NCBI GenBank assembly: GCA_021158805.1 | Contig: JAGGTZ010000116.1 | Location: 1-27,817 of the forward strand | DNA: 27,817 nt | Direction: 5' to 3' | From: Thermoproteota archaeon | GTDB lineage: Archaea; Korarchaeota; Korarchaeia; Korarchaeales; Korarchaeaceae | Shown: positions 13,888 through 20,596 of the stretch, one piece after another | How positions within the stretch are numbered: position 1 is the first letter of the stretch | Layout of the letters: every line of letters starts with the position of its first letter | Notes under the pieces: generated by a model | What the model saw: the letters and a program-made list of their open reading frames with translations, nothing else | The model's database searches: none | What the model was told of the DNA's origin: nothing | Program-made: the position numbers and the translations under genes

Positions 13888-14814
13888 ATGAACACGATAT
13901 TACCTTACCTAGTAGTTCTGACATCACCTGTCATTGCATATTGGATCACTAAGAGATGGATATATATCTCATCTAAGAACGACAATTTGGTCTCTAAGGA
14001 TTTACACAAACCGTATGAAGCCTATGCAGCTAGAATCGGCGGTCTACCCATAACTATAGAATCCATAATCATGATGGCAATAATTCAGATTCTATTTGGA
14101 CACTGGGACACGTATTTGCTGGTTTCTTCCGCCTTTTACTCAATGATCGGATTCATGGACGACGTATTTGGCCTCAAGAACCTAGAAAAAATAGTACTCT
14201 CTGGCATACCCTTCCTCTTTATGGCATCTGAACTCTCTCCCTTTACCCCTTTCGACCTAATGCCTTTCCCTCTCCACTTAGCCGCAATAACCCTCTACGG
14301 CATCTATGTTACCAATGCATTCAATACACTAGCTGGATTTAATGGGTTAGAAGCAGGACTGTCCTCTGTGACATCACTTACTCTATCGATAATGTTGCTA
14401 TTGACTGGGAAAGATGTAGGGTCGCTCCAGTTTCTACTACTAGCTCTTATATCGCTTGCCTTCCTCTTACTTAACTGGTACCCTGCTAAAGCTTTTCCAG
14501 GAAATGTAATGACTTTCTTCCTTGGTGGGACGATTTCATTCATTGCAGCGGAAAACAACCTATACTGGCCTCTAATAATGCTCACAATTCCCCATGGCGT
14601 GGACTTCTTCCTAAAGCTCATCAGCTGGGGGAAGACAGCCGAGAAAATACCAACAAGAGTCAGAGAGGATGGGACCCTTCTCCCACCACCAAATAAATCT
14701 TTAGCATGGCTTCTTATAAAGAAAGGCATAAATAAAGAGAGGAAATTGGTGACTACTATTCTAATTATTGAGGTAGTCCTATCTGCCTTCACTCTCATAT
14801 ATTTTCCAAGTTAA
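13888..14814 (+). CDS. Glycosyl-phosphate transferase, GPT/AglH-like (paralogue 2)
   Basis: A second, diverged enzyme of the same family, 308 aa with about ten membrane segments. Motifs: DLHKP (38-42), GFMDDV with D91-D92, NAFNTLAGFNGLEAGLS (143-159), which matches the eukaryotic DPAGT1/ALG7 pattern, and a C-terminal cytoplasmic piece VDFFLKLISWG...EDGTLLPPP seen in archaeal UDP-GlcNAc-dolichyl-phosphate transferases. Where paralogue 1 and DPAGT1 have a conserved G-D, this protein has FPGNVMTFF (Asn206), so activity or metal use may differ. AGAGGT lies nine bases before ATG 13888. Its 3' end overlaps gcvPB by 36 bases. Confidence 0.87.
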   Translation: MNTILPYLVVLTSPVIAYWITKRWIYISSKNDNLVSKDLHKPYEAYAARIGGLPITIESIIMMAIIQILFGHWDTYLLVSSAFYSMIGFMDDVFGLKNLEKIVLSGIPFLFMASELSPFTPFDLMPFPLHLAAITLYGIYVTNAFNTLAGFNGLEAGLSSVTSLTLSIMLLLTGKDVGSLQFLLLALISLAFLLLNWYPAKAFPGNVMTFFLGGTISFIAAENNLYWPLIMLTIPHGVDFFLKLISWGKTAEKIPTRVREDGTLLPPPNKSLAWLLIKKGINKERKLVTTILIIEVVLSAFTLIYFPS

Positions 14815-16302
14815 CCAGAGCTTCTTATTTCCGAATACGTCATCTATCCTTCCTATCGCAGAATTCTTTGGTGCTTGAAGAATCTCCTCAGGATTCTCCT
14901 CTATCCTCCTTAAGATCTCTTTCATGGCATTTACGTAGCCATCTATTTCTCTTAAGCTGTCTGACTCCGTAGGTTCCATCATGAAGGCTTCCGGAACTAT
15001 TAGCGGGAAGTATATAGTAGGTGGATGGAAGCCCCTATCTATCAATGCTTTAGCGAAGTCTAATGCCCTTATACCATATTTCTTTTTCACTTCAGAGAGG
15101 GATAATACGAATTCGTGCTTACATGGTCTATCCTTCCCATAGAGAACCTCAAACCCCATCTCAATGAGCTTCTTTCTGGCATAATTCGCATTAAGAACGG
15201 CAACGGTAGAAACACTTCTTACTCCTTCTCCTCCTAACAATTTCAGATAGACCCAAGCCTTTATTAGCACACCAATGTTCCCATAAAACATCCTAACCTT
15301 TCCTATAGTCTTCGGGACATTGTAATCTAAGAAGTAATAATCGCCCCTCCTGGATATCACGGGGATCGGGAGGAAGTCCCTAAACTCCTCAGTGGTACCG
15401 ACAGCTCCGGCGCCAGGCCCACCTCCACCATGCGGAGCACTAAATGTCTTATGTATGTTCAAATGGGCTATATCCACACCCATATCCGAGAGAAGGATCC
15501 ATCCCATTATAGCATTCAGGTTTGCTCCGTCGTAGTATAGATAGCTTCCGTTTGAGTGGAGTACATCAGCGATCTCTAATACATCACTCTCAAAGATCCC
15601 TAAGGTGTTAGGGTTAGTTATCATCATACCAGCAGTCCTCTCATTAATTGCTGCCTTTAACGCGTTTAGATCTACGGTCCCTTCATCAGAAGGGGGAATC
15701 CTGATTACTTTGAATCCAGCCATCGCAGCACTTGCAAAGTTAGAGCCGTGTGCGGATTCTGGTATCAAGATTTCATCTCTCTTTTCGCCTAGATCCATAA
15801 ATTTCTTCCTAATCATGAGAGCCCCAACTAACTCGCCCTGAGCACCAGCCGCAGGCTGTAATGAGAAATATGGTAACCCAGTTATCTTTGATAGCATTTC
15901 TTTTAACTCATACAGCGCCTTAAGTATACCTTGGACTTGTTCTTCAGGGGCATAAGGATGAAGTCTCCTTATCTTACTTACAGACGCAATTCTCATAGCA
16001 AGCTTGGGCGTATACTTCATTGTGCATGAACCAAGCCAGTAAGGTCCACTATCAACGCCAAAGTTCATCTGCGCTAGGTGACTAAAGTGTCTAGCTACCT
16101 CTGGTTCGCTCAGGCCAGGCAAATCTATACTTCTCCTAACAATCTTTTCAGGTAATATCTCGTCTAAATTGCCTATTTCCTCCATCAATTCTTCCTCTAT
16201 ACTGACTATAGGAGTCCCACCATCTCCTCTTTTGCCTAACTCAAATACTGTTGGTTCTAAAATACCATCTCCTTCCTCCCAGCGCGCTTGTATATACCTC
16301 AT
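14779..16302 (-). CDS. gcvPB: Glycine dehydrogenase (decarboxylating) subunit 2, GcvPB
   Basis: PLP-bearing subunit of the two-subunit P-protein of the glycine cleavage system. It decarboxylates glycine and passes the aminomethyl group to lipoyl-GcvH. The 507-aa protein shows GPYWLGSCTMKY (86-97), LQPAAGAQGELVG (148-160) and the PLP lysine K285 in HLNIHKTFSAPHGGGGPGAG. The start is ATG 16302, preceded by GGGAGGTG; GTG 16308 is the alternative. The gcvPA stop overlaps it as TAATG, indicating coupling. Its 3' end overlaps the convergent transferase gene. Confidence 0.97.
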   Translation of the reverse strand: MRYIQARWEEGDGILEPTVFELGKRGDGGTPIVSIEEELMEEIGNLDEILPEKIVRRSIDLPGLSEPEVARHFSHLAQMNFGVDSGPYWLGSCTMKYTPKLAMRIASVSKIRRLHPYAPEEQVQGILKALYELKEMLSKITGLPYFSLQPAAGAQGELVGALMIRKKFMDLGEKRDEILIPESAHGSNFASAAMAGFKVIRIPPSDEGTVDLNALKAAINERTAGMMITNPNTLGIFESDVLEIADVLHSNGSYLYYDGANLNAIMGWILLSDMGVDIAHLNIHKTFSAPHGGGGPGAGAVGTTEEFRDFLPIPVISRRGDYYFLDYNVPKTIGKVRMFYGNIGVLIKAWVYLKLLGGEGVRSVSTVAVLNANYARKKLIEMGFEVLYGKDRPCKHEFVLSLSEVKKKYGIRALDFAKALIDRGFHPPTIYFPLIVPEAFMMEPTESDSLREIDGYVNAMKEILRRIEENPEEILQAPKNSAIGRIDDVFGNKKLWLTWKIYESEGR

Positions 16303-17663
16303 TAGCACACCTCCCTCATGCTCTGGATTAAATAATCTAGGTCTTTCTTAGTGTGTACTTCTGTTGTAGAGAAGAGAGCAATCTTCTTCTCGCTATCCAG
16401 CTTTGGAAACCTACTTCCGATGATAAATCCTCCTAGAATACCCTTAGATAATAAGAACTTGTTAATATTCTCCCAAGACTTATCAGCGATAACTGGTATC
16501 TCCTTAAATGATATAGATCCTGGAAAGAGCGTTTTGAAGCACGGAAGTTCATTTATCTTTCTTTTTAGATACAAAGTGTTATAGAATATTTTCTCTGATA
16601 CCTTTCTAATGCCATCTGGTCCCAGAAGTGATAGGTAGATCGCAGCCCTTATTGCCATTAAGGAGGAGTTGGTGGTTATGTTCGATGTAGCTTCCTCTTG
16701 TCTTATGTGTTGTTCTCTGGTCTGAAGTACCATGGAATATCCTCTAAACTTACCATCCACTGTTCTAGTTATACCAATTAACCTTCCAGGCATCTGTCTT
16801 ATGTGTCTGAATCTCCTCTTTATGGCAAATATGCCTAATGAGGGGCCACCATAATTCATATATCCGCCTAGGTGCTGCCCTTCTCCAATAACTATATCGG
16901 CTCCCATCTCACCTGGGGGTTTTATCAAACCTAGAGATAATGGATCTACTCCCACGGCGAGGAGAGCTCCTTTATCATGGCATAACTGAGAGATTTCTTC
17001 GATTCTTGTTTCAATTATCCCGAAGAAGTTAGGGGATTCCACATAGACCATTGCCACACTCTCGTCCACTACGCTGCTCAGGTCCTCTAGTGAAAGCTCC
17101 CCAGACTCGTCATAGGGAATCGAAACTAGTTCAGTCCCTAGAGGTTCTACGTACGTTTTTAACACACTATATCTCTCTGGATGTATTGTAGATGCTAGAA
17201 CTATCTTATTCCTCTTGGTAACCCTGATAGAGAACCTTCCAGCCTCTCCTAGGGCTGAGGCATAGTCATATAGAGAAGCATTAACCACATCCATGCCTAA
17301 TAGCTCTGCCATGAGAGATTGGTACTCAAAAAGCGCCTGTAGAACTCCTTGAGATACCTCTGGCTGATATGGGGTATAAGAAGTGTAAAATTCTTGCCTA
17401 GATGAAAGTTCATCTACTAGCGCAGGTACATAGTGATCTGCGATTCCACCACCTGTGAAGATTAGATTTACATCCAATATTCTTCCCAAGATTTCTCTCT
17501 CAAATACATTACTAACATCGGCCTGTGACATCGATTTCCCTACATCTGGAGGTCTATCTAGAAGCAAAGTCTGGGGGACATCAGAATAAAGTTCCTTAAC
17601 ATCTTTGAGCCCTAACTCGCCCAACATCCTAGCTATAATCTCCTTTCTACTATTAGGGATCAA
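16302..17663 (-). CDS. gcvPA: Glycine dehydrogenase (decarboxylating) subunit 1, GcvPA
   Basis: Partner of GcvPB; the two equal the halves of the single-chain bacterial/eukaryotic P-protein. The 453-aa product has the family segments FTGGGIADHYVPALVDEL, EFYTSYTPYQPEVSQG (about 91-106), NASLYDYASALGEA and EGQHLGGYMNYGGPSLG. The first residues (MIPNSRKEIIARMLGELGL) match the usual N-terminus, supporting TTG 17663. The ribosome-binding site is poor (AGGGGGT about 13 bases upstream). A 7-bp inverted repeat lies 22-41 bases before the start. GcvH is at 24264, while GcvT and a lipoamide dehydrogenase are not in this window. Confidence 0.96.
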   Translation of the reverse strand: MIPNSRKEIIARMLGELGLKDVKELYSDVPQTLLLDRPPDVGKSMSQADVSNVFEREILGRILDVNLIFTGGGIADHYVPALVDELSSRQEFYTSYTPYQPEVSQGVLQALFEYQSLMAELLGMDVVNASLYDYASALGEAGRFSIRVTKRNKIVLASTIHPERYSVLKTYVEPLGTELVSIPYDESGELSLEDLSSVVDESVAMVYVESPNFFGIIETRIEEISQLCHDKGALLAVGVDPLSLGLIKPPGEMGADIVIGEGQHLGGYMNYGGPSLGIFAIKRRFRHIRQMPGRLIGITRTVDGKFRGYSMVLQTREQHIRQEEATSNITTNSSLMAIRAAIYLSLLGPDGIRKVSEKIFYNTLYLKRKINELPCFKTLFPGSISFKEIPVIADKSWENINKFLLSKGILGGFIIGSRFPKLDSEKKIALFSTTEVHTKKDLDYLIQSMREVC

Positions 17664-17684
17664 CTCTAATAGAACCCCCTGTTG

Positions 17685-17704
17685 AAACTATAGGACAATA
17701 GTTT
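17685..17704. promoter_or_regulatory. Inverted repeat at the gcvPA promoter (possible operator)
   Basis: AAACTAT (17685-17691), spacer AGGACA, ATAGTTT (17698-17704): perfect 7-bp arms 22 bases upstream of the gcvPA start, where a regulator could block or recruit the transcription machinery. It may respond to glycine, but nothing in the sequence shows this. Confidence 0.45.
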
Positions 17705-17810
17705 AATTGTTATCTCAGGGTGCCTACTTCGTTGATATACAAGAGTATGTTACATGTACGGAGTTGCAATAGTGGTCCATTGATTATCACCATATGTGTA
17801 ACTGATCCAC

Positions 17811-17825
17811 ATCGTTATTAACGAT
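17811..17825. repeat. 15-bp palindrome in the gcvPA-cdrS gap
   Basis: ATCGTTA-T-TAACGAT, perfect 7-bp arms around one base. A shorter one, GCTGA-TG-TCAGC, lies at 17848-17859. Both could be protein-binding sites; no regulator is assigned. Confidence 0.5.
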
Positions 17826-17900
17826 AGTCCTCCTAAATATGAAATATGCTGATGTCAGCCAGAATAAGTCAAGTCCCGATATGAGAGTTGAACTTTCACA

Positions 17901-17946
17901 TTACTTTCGCAAGTAACTCTTGCGAGTGACAATTACTTATAAGTAA
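17901..17946. promoter_or_regulatory. Tandem TTACTT/AAGTAA operators over the cdrS-ftsZ2 promoter
   Basis: Two related sites: TTACTT-TCGC-AAGTAA (17901-17916) and the uninterrupted 14-bp palindrome TTACTTATAAGTAA (17933-17946), followed by a further AAGTAA half-site (17945-17950 region). A second hairpin, TCGCAAG-TAACT-CTTGCGA (17907-17925), overlaps the first. The second palindrome contains TTATAA, the likely TATA box, so a bound protein would mask the promoter. Small ribbon-helix-helix proteins such as CdrS, encoded next, bind repeats of this kind; autoregulation is inferred. Confidence 0.6.
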
Positions 17947-18044
17947 GTAACATAGGATGTAGGAAAAAGTAGACAATATCAGGTCCGTTAGTGTCATACA
18001 TTGGCTATATCATCAGGATCTTGGCTCAATGTTTTGGTGATATT

Positions 18045-18206
18045 ATGGTGGTAGTATCCTTTCATATACCTCATTCACTAATGCAGGAGCTGGAGAGGCT
18101 GGTTAAAGAGGGTGGGTTTACTAGTAAGAGCGAGGCGATAAGGGAGGCAATTAGGCTTCTGATAAGAGAATACAGGAAGAAAAGTACCGGAGGTGTGGCT
18201 TACTGA
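18045..18206 (+). CDS. cdrS: CdrS-like ribbon-helix-helix regulator
   Basis: A 53-aa CopG-type DNA-binding protein: beta strand VVVSFHIPHSL, helix A MQELERLVKEGG, helix B SKSEAIREAIRLLIREYRKK. The start is ATG 18045, just after GGTGATATT; the frame is open upstream but lacks such a site. It overlaps ftsZ2 as TGATG. In haloarchaea, CdrS is a short RHH regulator encoded directly before ftsZ2 that controls ftsZ2 and other cell-division genes. The same size, domain and position here support orthology. The palindromes over its promoter are candidate targets. Confidence 0.88.
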   Translation: MVVVSFHIPHSLMQELERLVKEGGFTSKSEAIREAIRLLIREYRKKSTGGVAY

Positions 18207-19456
18207 TGTATGGGGATGTTAGCAGTAAAGGTTCTTCTCAAGCAAGGGAAATGGTCGATCTATTCAAGAAGATATTCAACGCACCCATAGGCGAGAGTAC
18301 TGATGCTCCCCCAATATCCATGTCGCCCCCCTCCACAGATATTTCATGGGCTGGGGCGAACCCGGATCTCAATGGAAACTATAATGGAGGTAACATTGTC
18401 ATAGTAGGCATAGGAGGCTGCGGCTCCAACACCATACATAACCTCAATAAACTCCAAGTCGAAGGAGTGAAACTTGTTGCTGTTAACACGGATAAAATCC
18501 ACTTAGATGGCGTTAACGCCCCAATAAAGGTACTTATAGGTGAAAGCATAACTCATGGACTAGGCGCTGGGGGAAGACCGGAAGTAGCAAGAGCTTGTGC
18601 AGAACAAGATGCCCACAAGATATCAGATGCTCTCGGAAATAGGCCAGATCTCGTATTCATTGCAGCAGGCATGGGAGGTGGTACGGGAACCGGAGCAGCG
18701 CCCGTAGTGGCTAAGATAGCGAAGGATAAAGGTGCTAGAGTAATAGGCTTCGTCACACTACCATTCAAAACCGAAGGTAGGCACAAATACAAAATAGCCC
18801 AGGAAGGGATAAGGCAGCTAAGAAAATGGGCAGACACGGTAGTTCTCATATCAAATGATAGGCTGTTGCAGTTGGCTGGTGATTTACCGATAGATCAAGC
18901 ATTTGTCATGGCTGATTACACCTTAGCTGTCATGGTCAAAGGTATAGCGGAGATAATAAGGAAGAGAACCATGGTAAATGTTGATCTAAATGATATCAGA
19001 ATGCTTATGAGTGCTGGGGGAGTTGCAGCTGTTGGTATAGGGGAGTCAAGTGATCCTAAGAGGAGAGCAGAAGAAGCTGTCAAAATGGCTCTCAGAAATC
19101 AACTTATAGATATATCACCCGACGGGGCTAGAGGAGCACTGGTCGTGGTCTATGGAGGGAAGAACCTTAAACTAACAGAAGTCCATCAGATAACTGGAAT
19201 AGTTGCATCCAGGATGTCGAGCGATGCCATAATAAAGATAGGAGCAGATATGAATGAGCAACTTGGAGATACGGTCAGAGTAATACTACTGCTGACCGGT
19301 ATAAAGTCACCGGATGTATTAGGGCCAGAAAGACTGCATGATGTATCCATGAACATACCTGTCATGCCACTAGATGGTGGGAGTAGATTTGGAGGAAGCG
19401 TAGAAGATGTTTTAACAGATGTGCTCGGTCAATCTATGGTCCTCTCATGGTACTGA
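18206..19456 (+). CDS. ftsZ2: Cell division GTPase FtsZ2
   Basis: Second FtsZ paralogue, 416 aa. After a disordered Ser/Pro/Asn-rich N-terminal stretch of about 60 aa come GIGGCGSNT (68-76), the signature GMGGGTGTGA (155-164) and the T7 loop VNVDLNDI (N258, D260, D263), so the catalytic residues are present. The C-terminal tail is MPLDGGSRFGGS...VLSWY. GCGSN, rather than GAGSN, is common in archaeal FtsZ2. It is translationally coupled to cdrS, and the last 28 bases overlap the convergent NAD kinase gene. In haloarchaea FtsZ2 drives constriction on an FtsZ1 scaffold. Confidence 0.96.
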   Translation: MYGDVSSKGSSQAREMVDLFKKIFNAPIGESTDAPPISMSPPSTDISWAGANPDLNGNYNGGNIVIVGIGGCGSNTIHNLNKLQVEGVKLVAVNTDKIHLDGVNAPIKVLIGESITHGLGAGGRPEVARACAEQDAHKISDALGNRPDLVFIAAGMGGGTGTGAAPVVAKIAKDKGARVIGFVTLPFKTEGRHKYKIAQEGIRQLRKWADTVVLISNDRLLQLAGDLPIDQAFVMADYTLAVMVKGIAEIIRKRTMVNVDLNDIRMLMSAGGVAAVGIGESSDPKRRAEEAVKMALRNQLIDISPDGARGALVVVYGGKNLKLTEVHQITGIVASRMSSDAIIKIGADMNEQLGDTVRVILLLTGIKSPDVLGPERLHDVSMNIPVMPLDGGSRFGGSVEDVLTDVLGQSMVLSWY

Positions 19457-20550
19457 CCTGAGAACCATACCCTCATTATTTTTTCATCTCTATATCCTGT
19501 GATAACCCTTATGTAACTAGGTATATCTCCTAAGAACTCATCCACGTCCACTATAAGTGATCTAAGCCCTCTAATCTTTTCAGGAGTGGATATGACGATT
19601 ATATCCTCATCCCACTTTGCTCTCCTGACTGCTGGAATTAACTGATGGTTTCCCCTGCCAAGAAGGAAGCCAGTACCTCCTATTGGAGAAAGTATCACTA
19701 ACACCCTGCCAAGGGTGCGATCTAGGATATCCCTCATCTGGAAGTAATTAACATCTCTGTGAACTACGCCCTTAACGATGGCATCAACAGTAGCTGGATT
19801 TTTTTCAATACCCATCTTCTTCGCTATGTAGCTCACTGTCCTTCCGGGACCTAGTACCACAATCTCGTAGTTAGATACCCTATCCTTGATGTACCTAAAA
19901 ATACCATCTAAGACGACCTCGTCGATCTCAGGGAGATCTTTACCTCTTTGGATTAAAGGAGAAGATGGTACCTTCATAGTACCTACAACTCTCGGCGAAA
20001 ATACTCCTCTCCTATAATCTAGCTCAGAGATGTCAATGACTTCTCCATAAGTTGTTTCCGTTGATCCTTCGAGGAATTCCAGTAAGACCCTTCCCGCATC
20101 TTCGGGGGTCTCAGCAAACACTGAGGAGAATACCTTAACACCAGAAGGGATACCTAAAACAACCAAGGAGGCGTCTACTGCCTCATAAAGATCTTTTGCT
20201 GTCCCGTCACCACCTGCGAATAGTAGTAGATCGACACCTAGCTCTGACATTTCCTTAGCTGATTTGATAGTATCCTCTTTTGTAGATGGATAGCTTGGCT
20301 TGTAGCTTATTGGCCTAAACCGATGAGCCAGCCCGGCTCTTGAAATAGATAGTTCACCCATTTCCCCTGATGGGGCTAATATAACTCCGTCAAATACGTC
20401 TCTTATATATCTCAAGGCACGGGCAGCCCTATCTATAGATCTCTTCTGTAATCCTCTGCTTAAAGCCTCCCTGACGGTATCTGGGTCATCGGTACCTTTC
20501 TTCCCCAGGGGACCTCCAAGGCCAGCTATTGGATTAACTATTAGGCCTAT
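19429..20550 (-). CDS. ATP-NAD kinase family protein (AcoX-like), probable AUA start
   Basis: A member of the ATP-NAD kinase family, which makes NADP from NAD. GGDGT, the nucleotide-binding hallmark, is at 113-117, and GGTGFLLGRGNHQLIP lies near the C-terminus. The first canonical start in frame (TTG 20415) would remove the conserved N-terminus GLIVNPIAGLGGPLGKKGTD, which is encoded upstream in the same frame without a stop. No ATG, GTG or TTG precedes it. ATA at 20550 gives MGLIVNP and 373 aa, and lies 22-23 bases from the centre of the TATA element at 20569-20576, consistent with a leaderless mRNA. Alternative: ATG 20584 would be in frame if the run of six Cs at 20577-20582 had one more base. 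Confidence 0.87.
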   Translation of the reverse strand: MGLIVNPIAGLGGPLGKKGTDDPDTVREALSRGLQKRSIDRAARALRYIRDVFDGVILAPSGEMGELSISRAGLAHRFRPISYKPSYPSTKEDTIKSAKEMSELGVDLLLFAGGDGTAKDLYEAVDASLVVLGIPSGVKVFSSVFAETPEDAGRVLLEFLEGSTETTYGEVIDISELDYRRGVFSPRVVGTMKVPSSPLIQRGKDLPEIDEVVLDGIFRYIKDRVSNYEIVVLGPGRTVSYIAKKMGIEKNPATVDAIVKGVVHRDVNYFQMRDILDRTLGRVLVILSPIGGTGFLLGRGNHQLIPAVRRAKWDEDIIVISTPEKIRGLRSLIVDVDEFLGDIPSYIRVITGYRDEKIMRVWFSGQYHERTID

Positions 20551-20568
20551 TTTATGCTTTTGCCTTCC

Positions 20569-20576
20569 TATATATA
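20569..20576. promoter_or_regulatory. Shared divergent TATA element for the NAD kinase and helicase genes
   Basis: TATATATA between the two divergent genes. Its centre is about 24 bases before GTG 20597 (helicase, plus strand) and about 22 bases before ATA 20550 (NAD kinase, minus strand). Both distances equal the normal TATA-to-start-site spacing, so both mRNAs are predicted to be leaderless. Confidence 0.6.
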
Positions 20577-20596
20577 CCCCCCATTCTCTACCTAAT

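Larger units (their letters stand above)
17664..18044. other. Regulatory gap between gcvPA and cdrS, rich in inverted repeats
   Basis: No convincing gene in these 381 bases. An in-frame extension of cdrS back to 17991 is rejected because GGTGAT lies directly before ATG 18045. The gap carries at least six perfect inverted repeats (17685-17704, 17811-17825, 17848-17859, 17901-17916, 17907-17925, 17933-17946), most of them in the half nearest cdrS-ftsZ2. Confidence 0.75.

Noticed and set aside
17664..17760. Glycine riboswitch upstream of gcvPA
   Set aside because: The leader is too short and shows only a simple inverted repeat, better explained as a protein site.
17991..18044. 18-residue N-terminal extension of CdrS
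   Set aside because: Ribbon-helix-helix proteins begin at the VVVSFHIP strand, and GGTGAT sits directly before ATG 18045.
20415..20584. Frameshift making the NAD kinase gene a pseudogene
   Set aside because: The rest of the frame is intact and carries the family motifs. Only the start is unusual, so decay is less likely than an AUA start or a single-base error in the C run.
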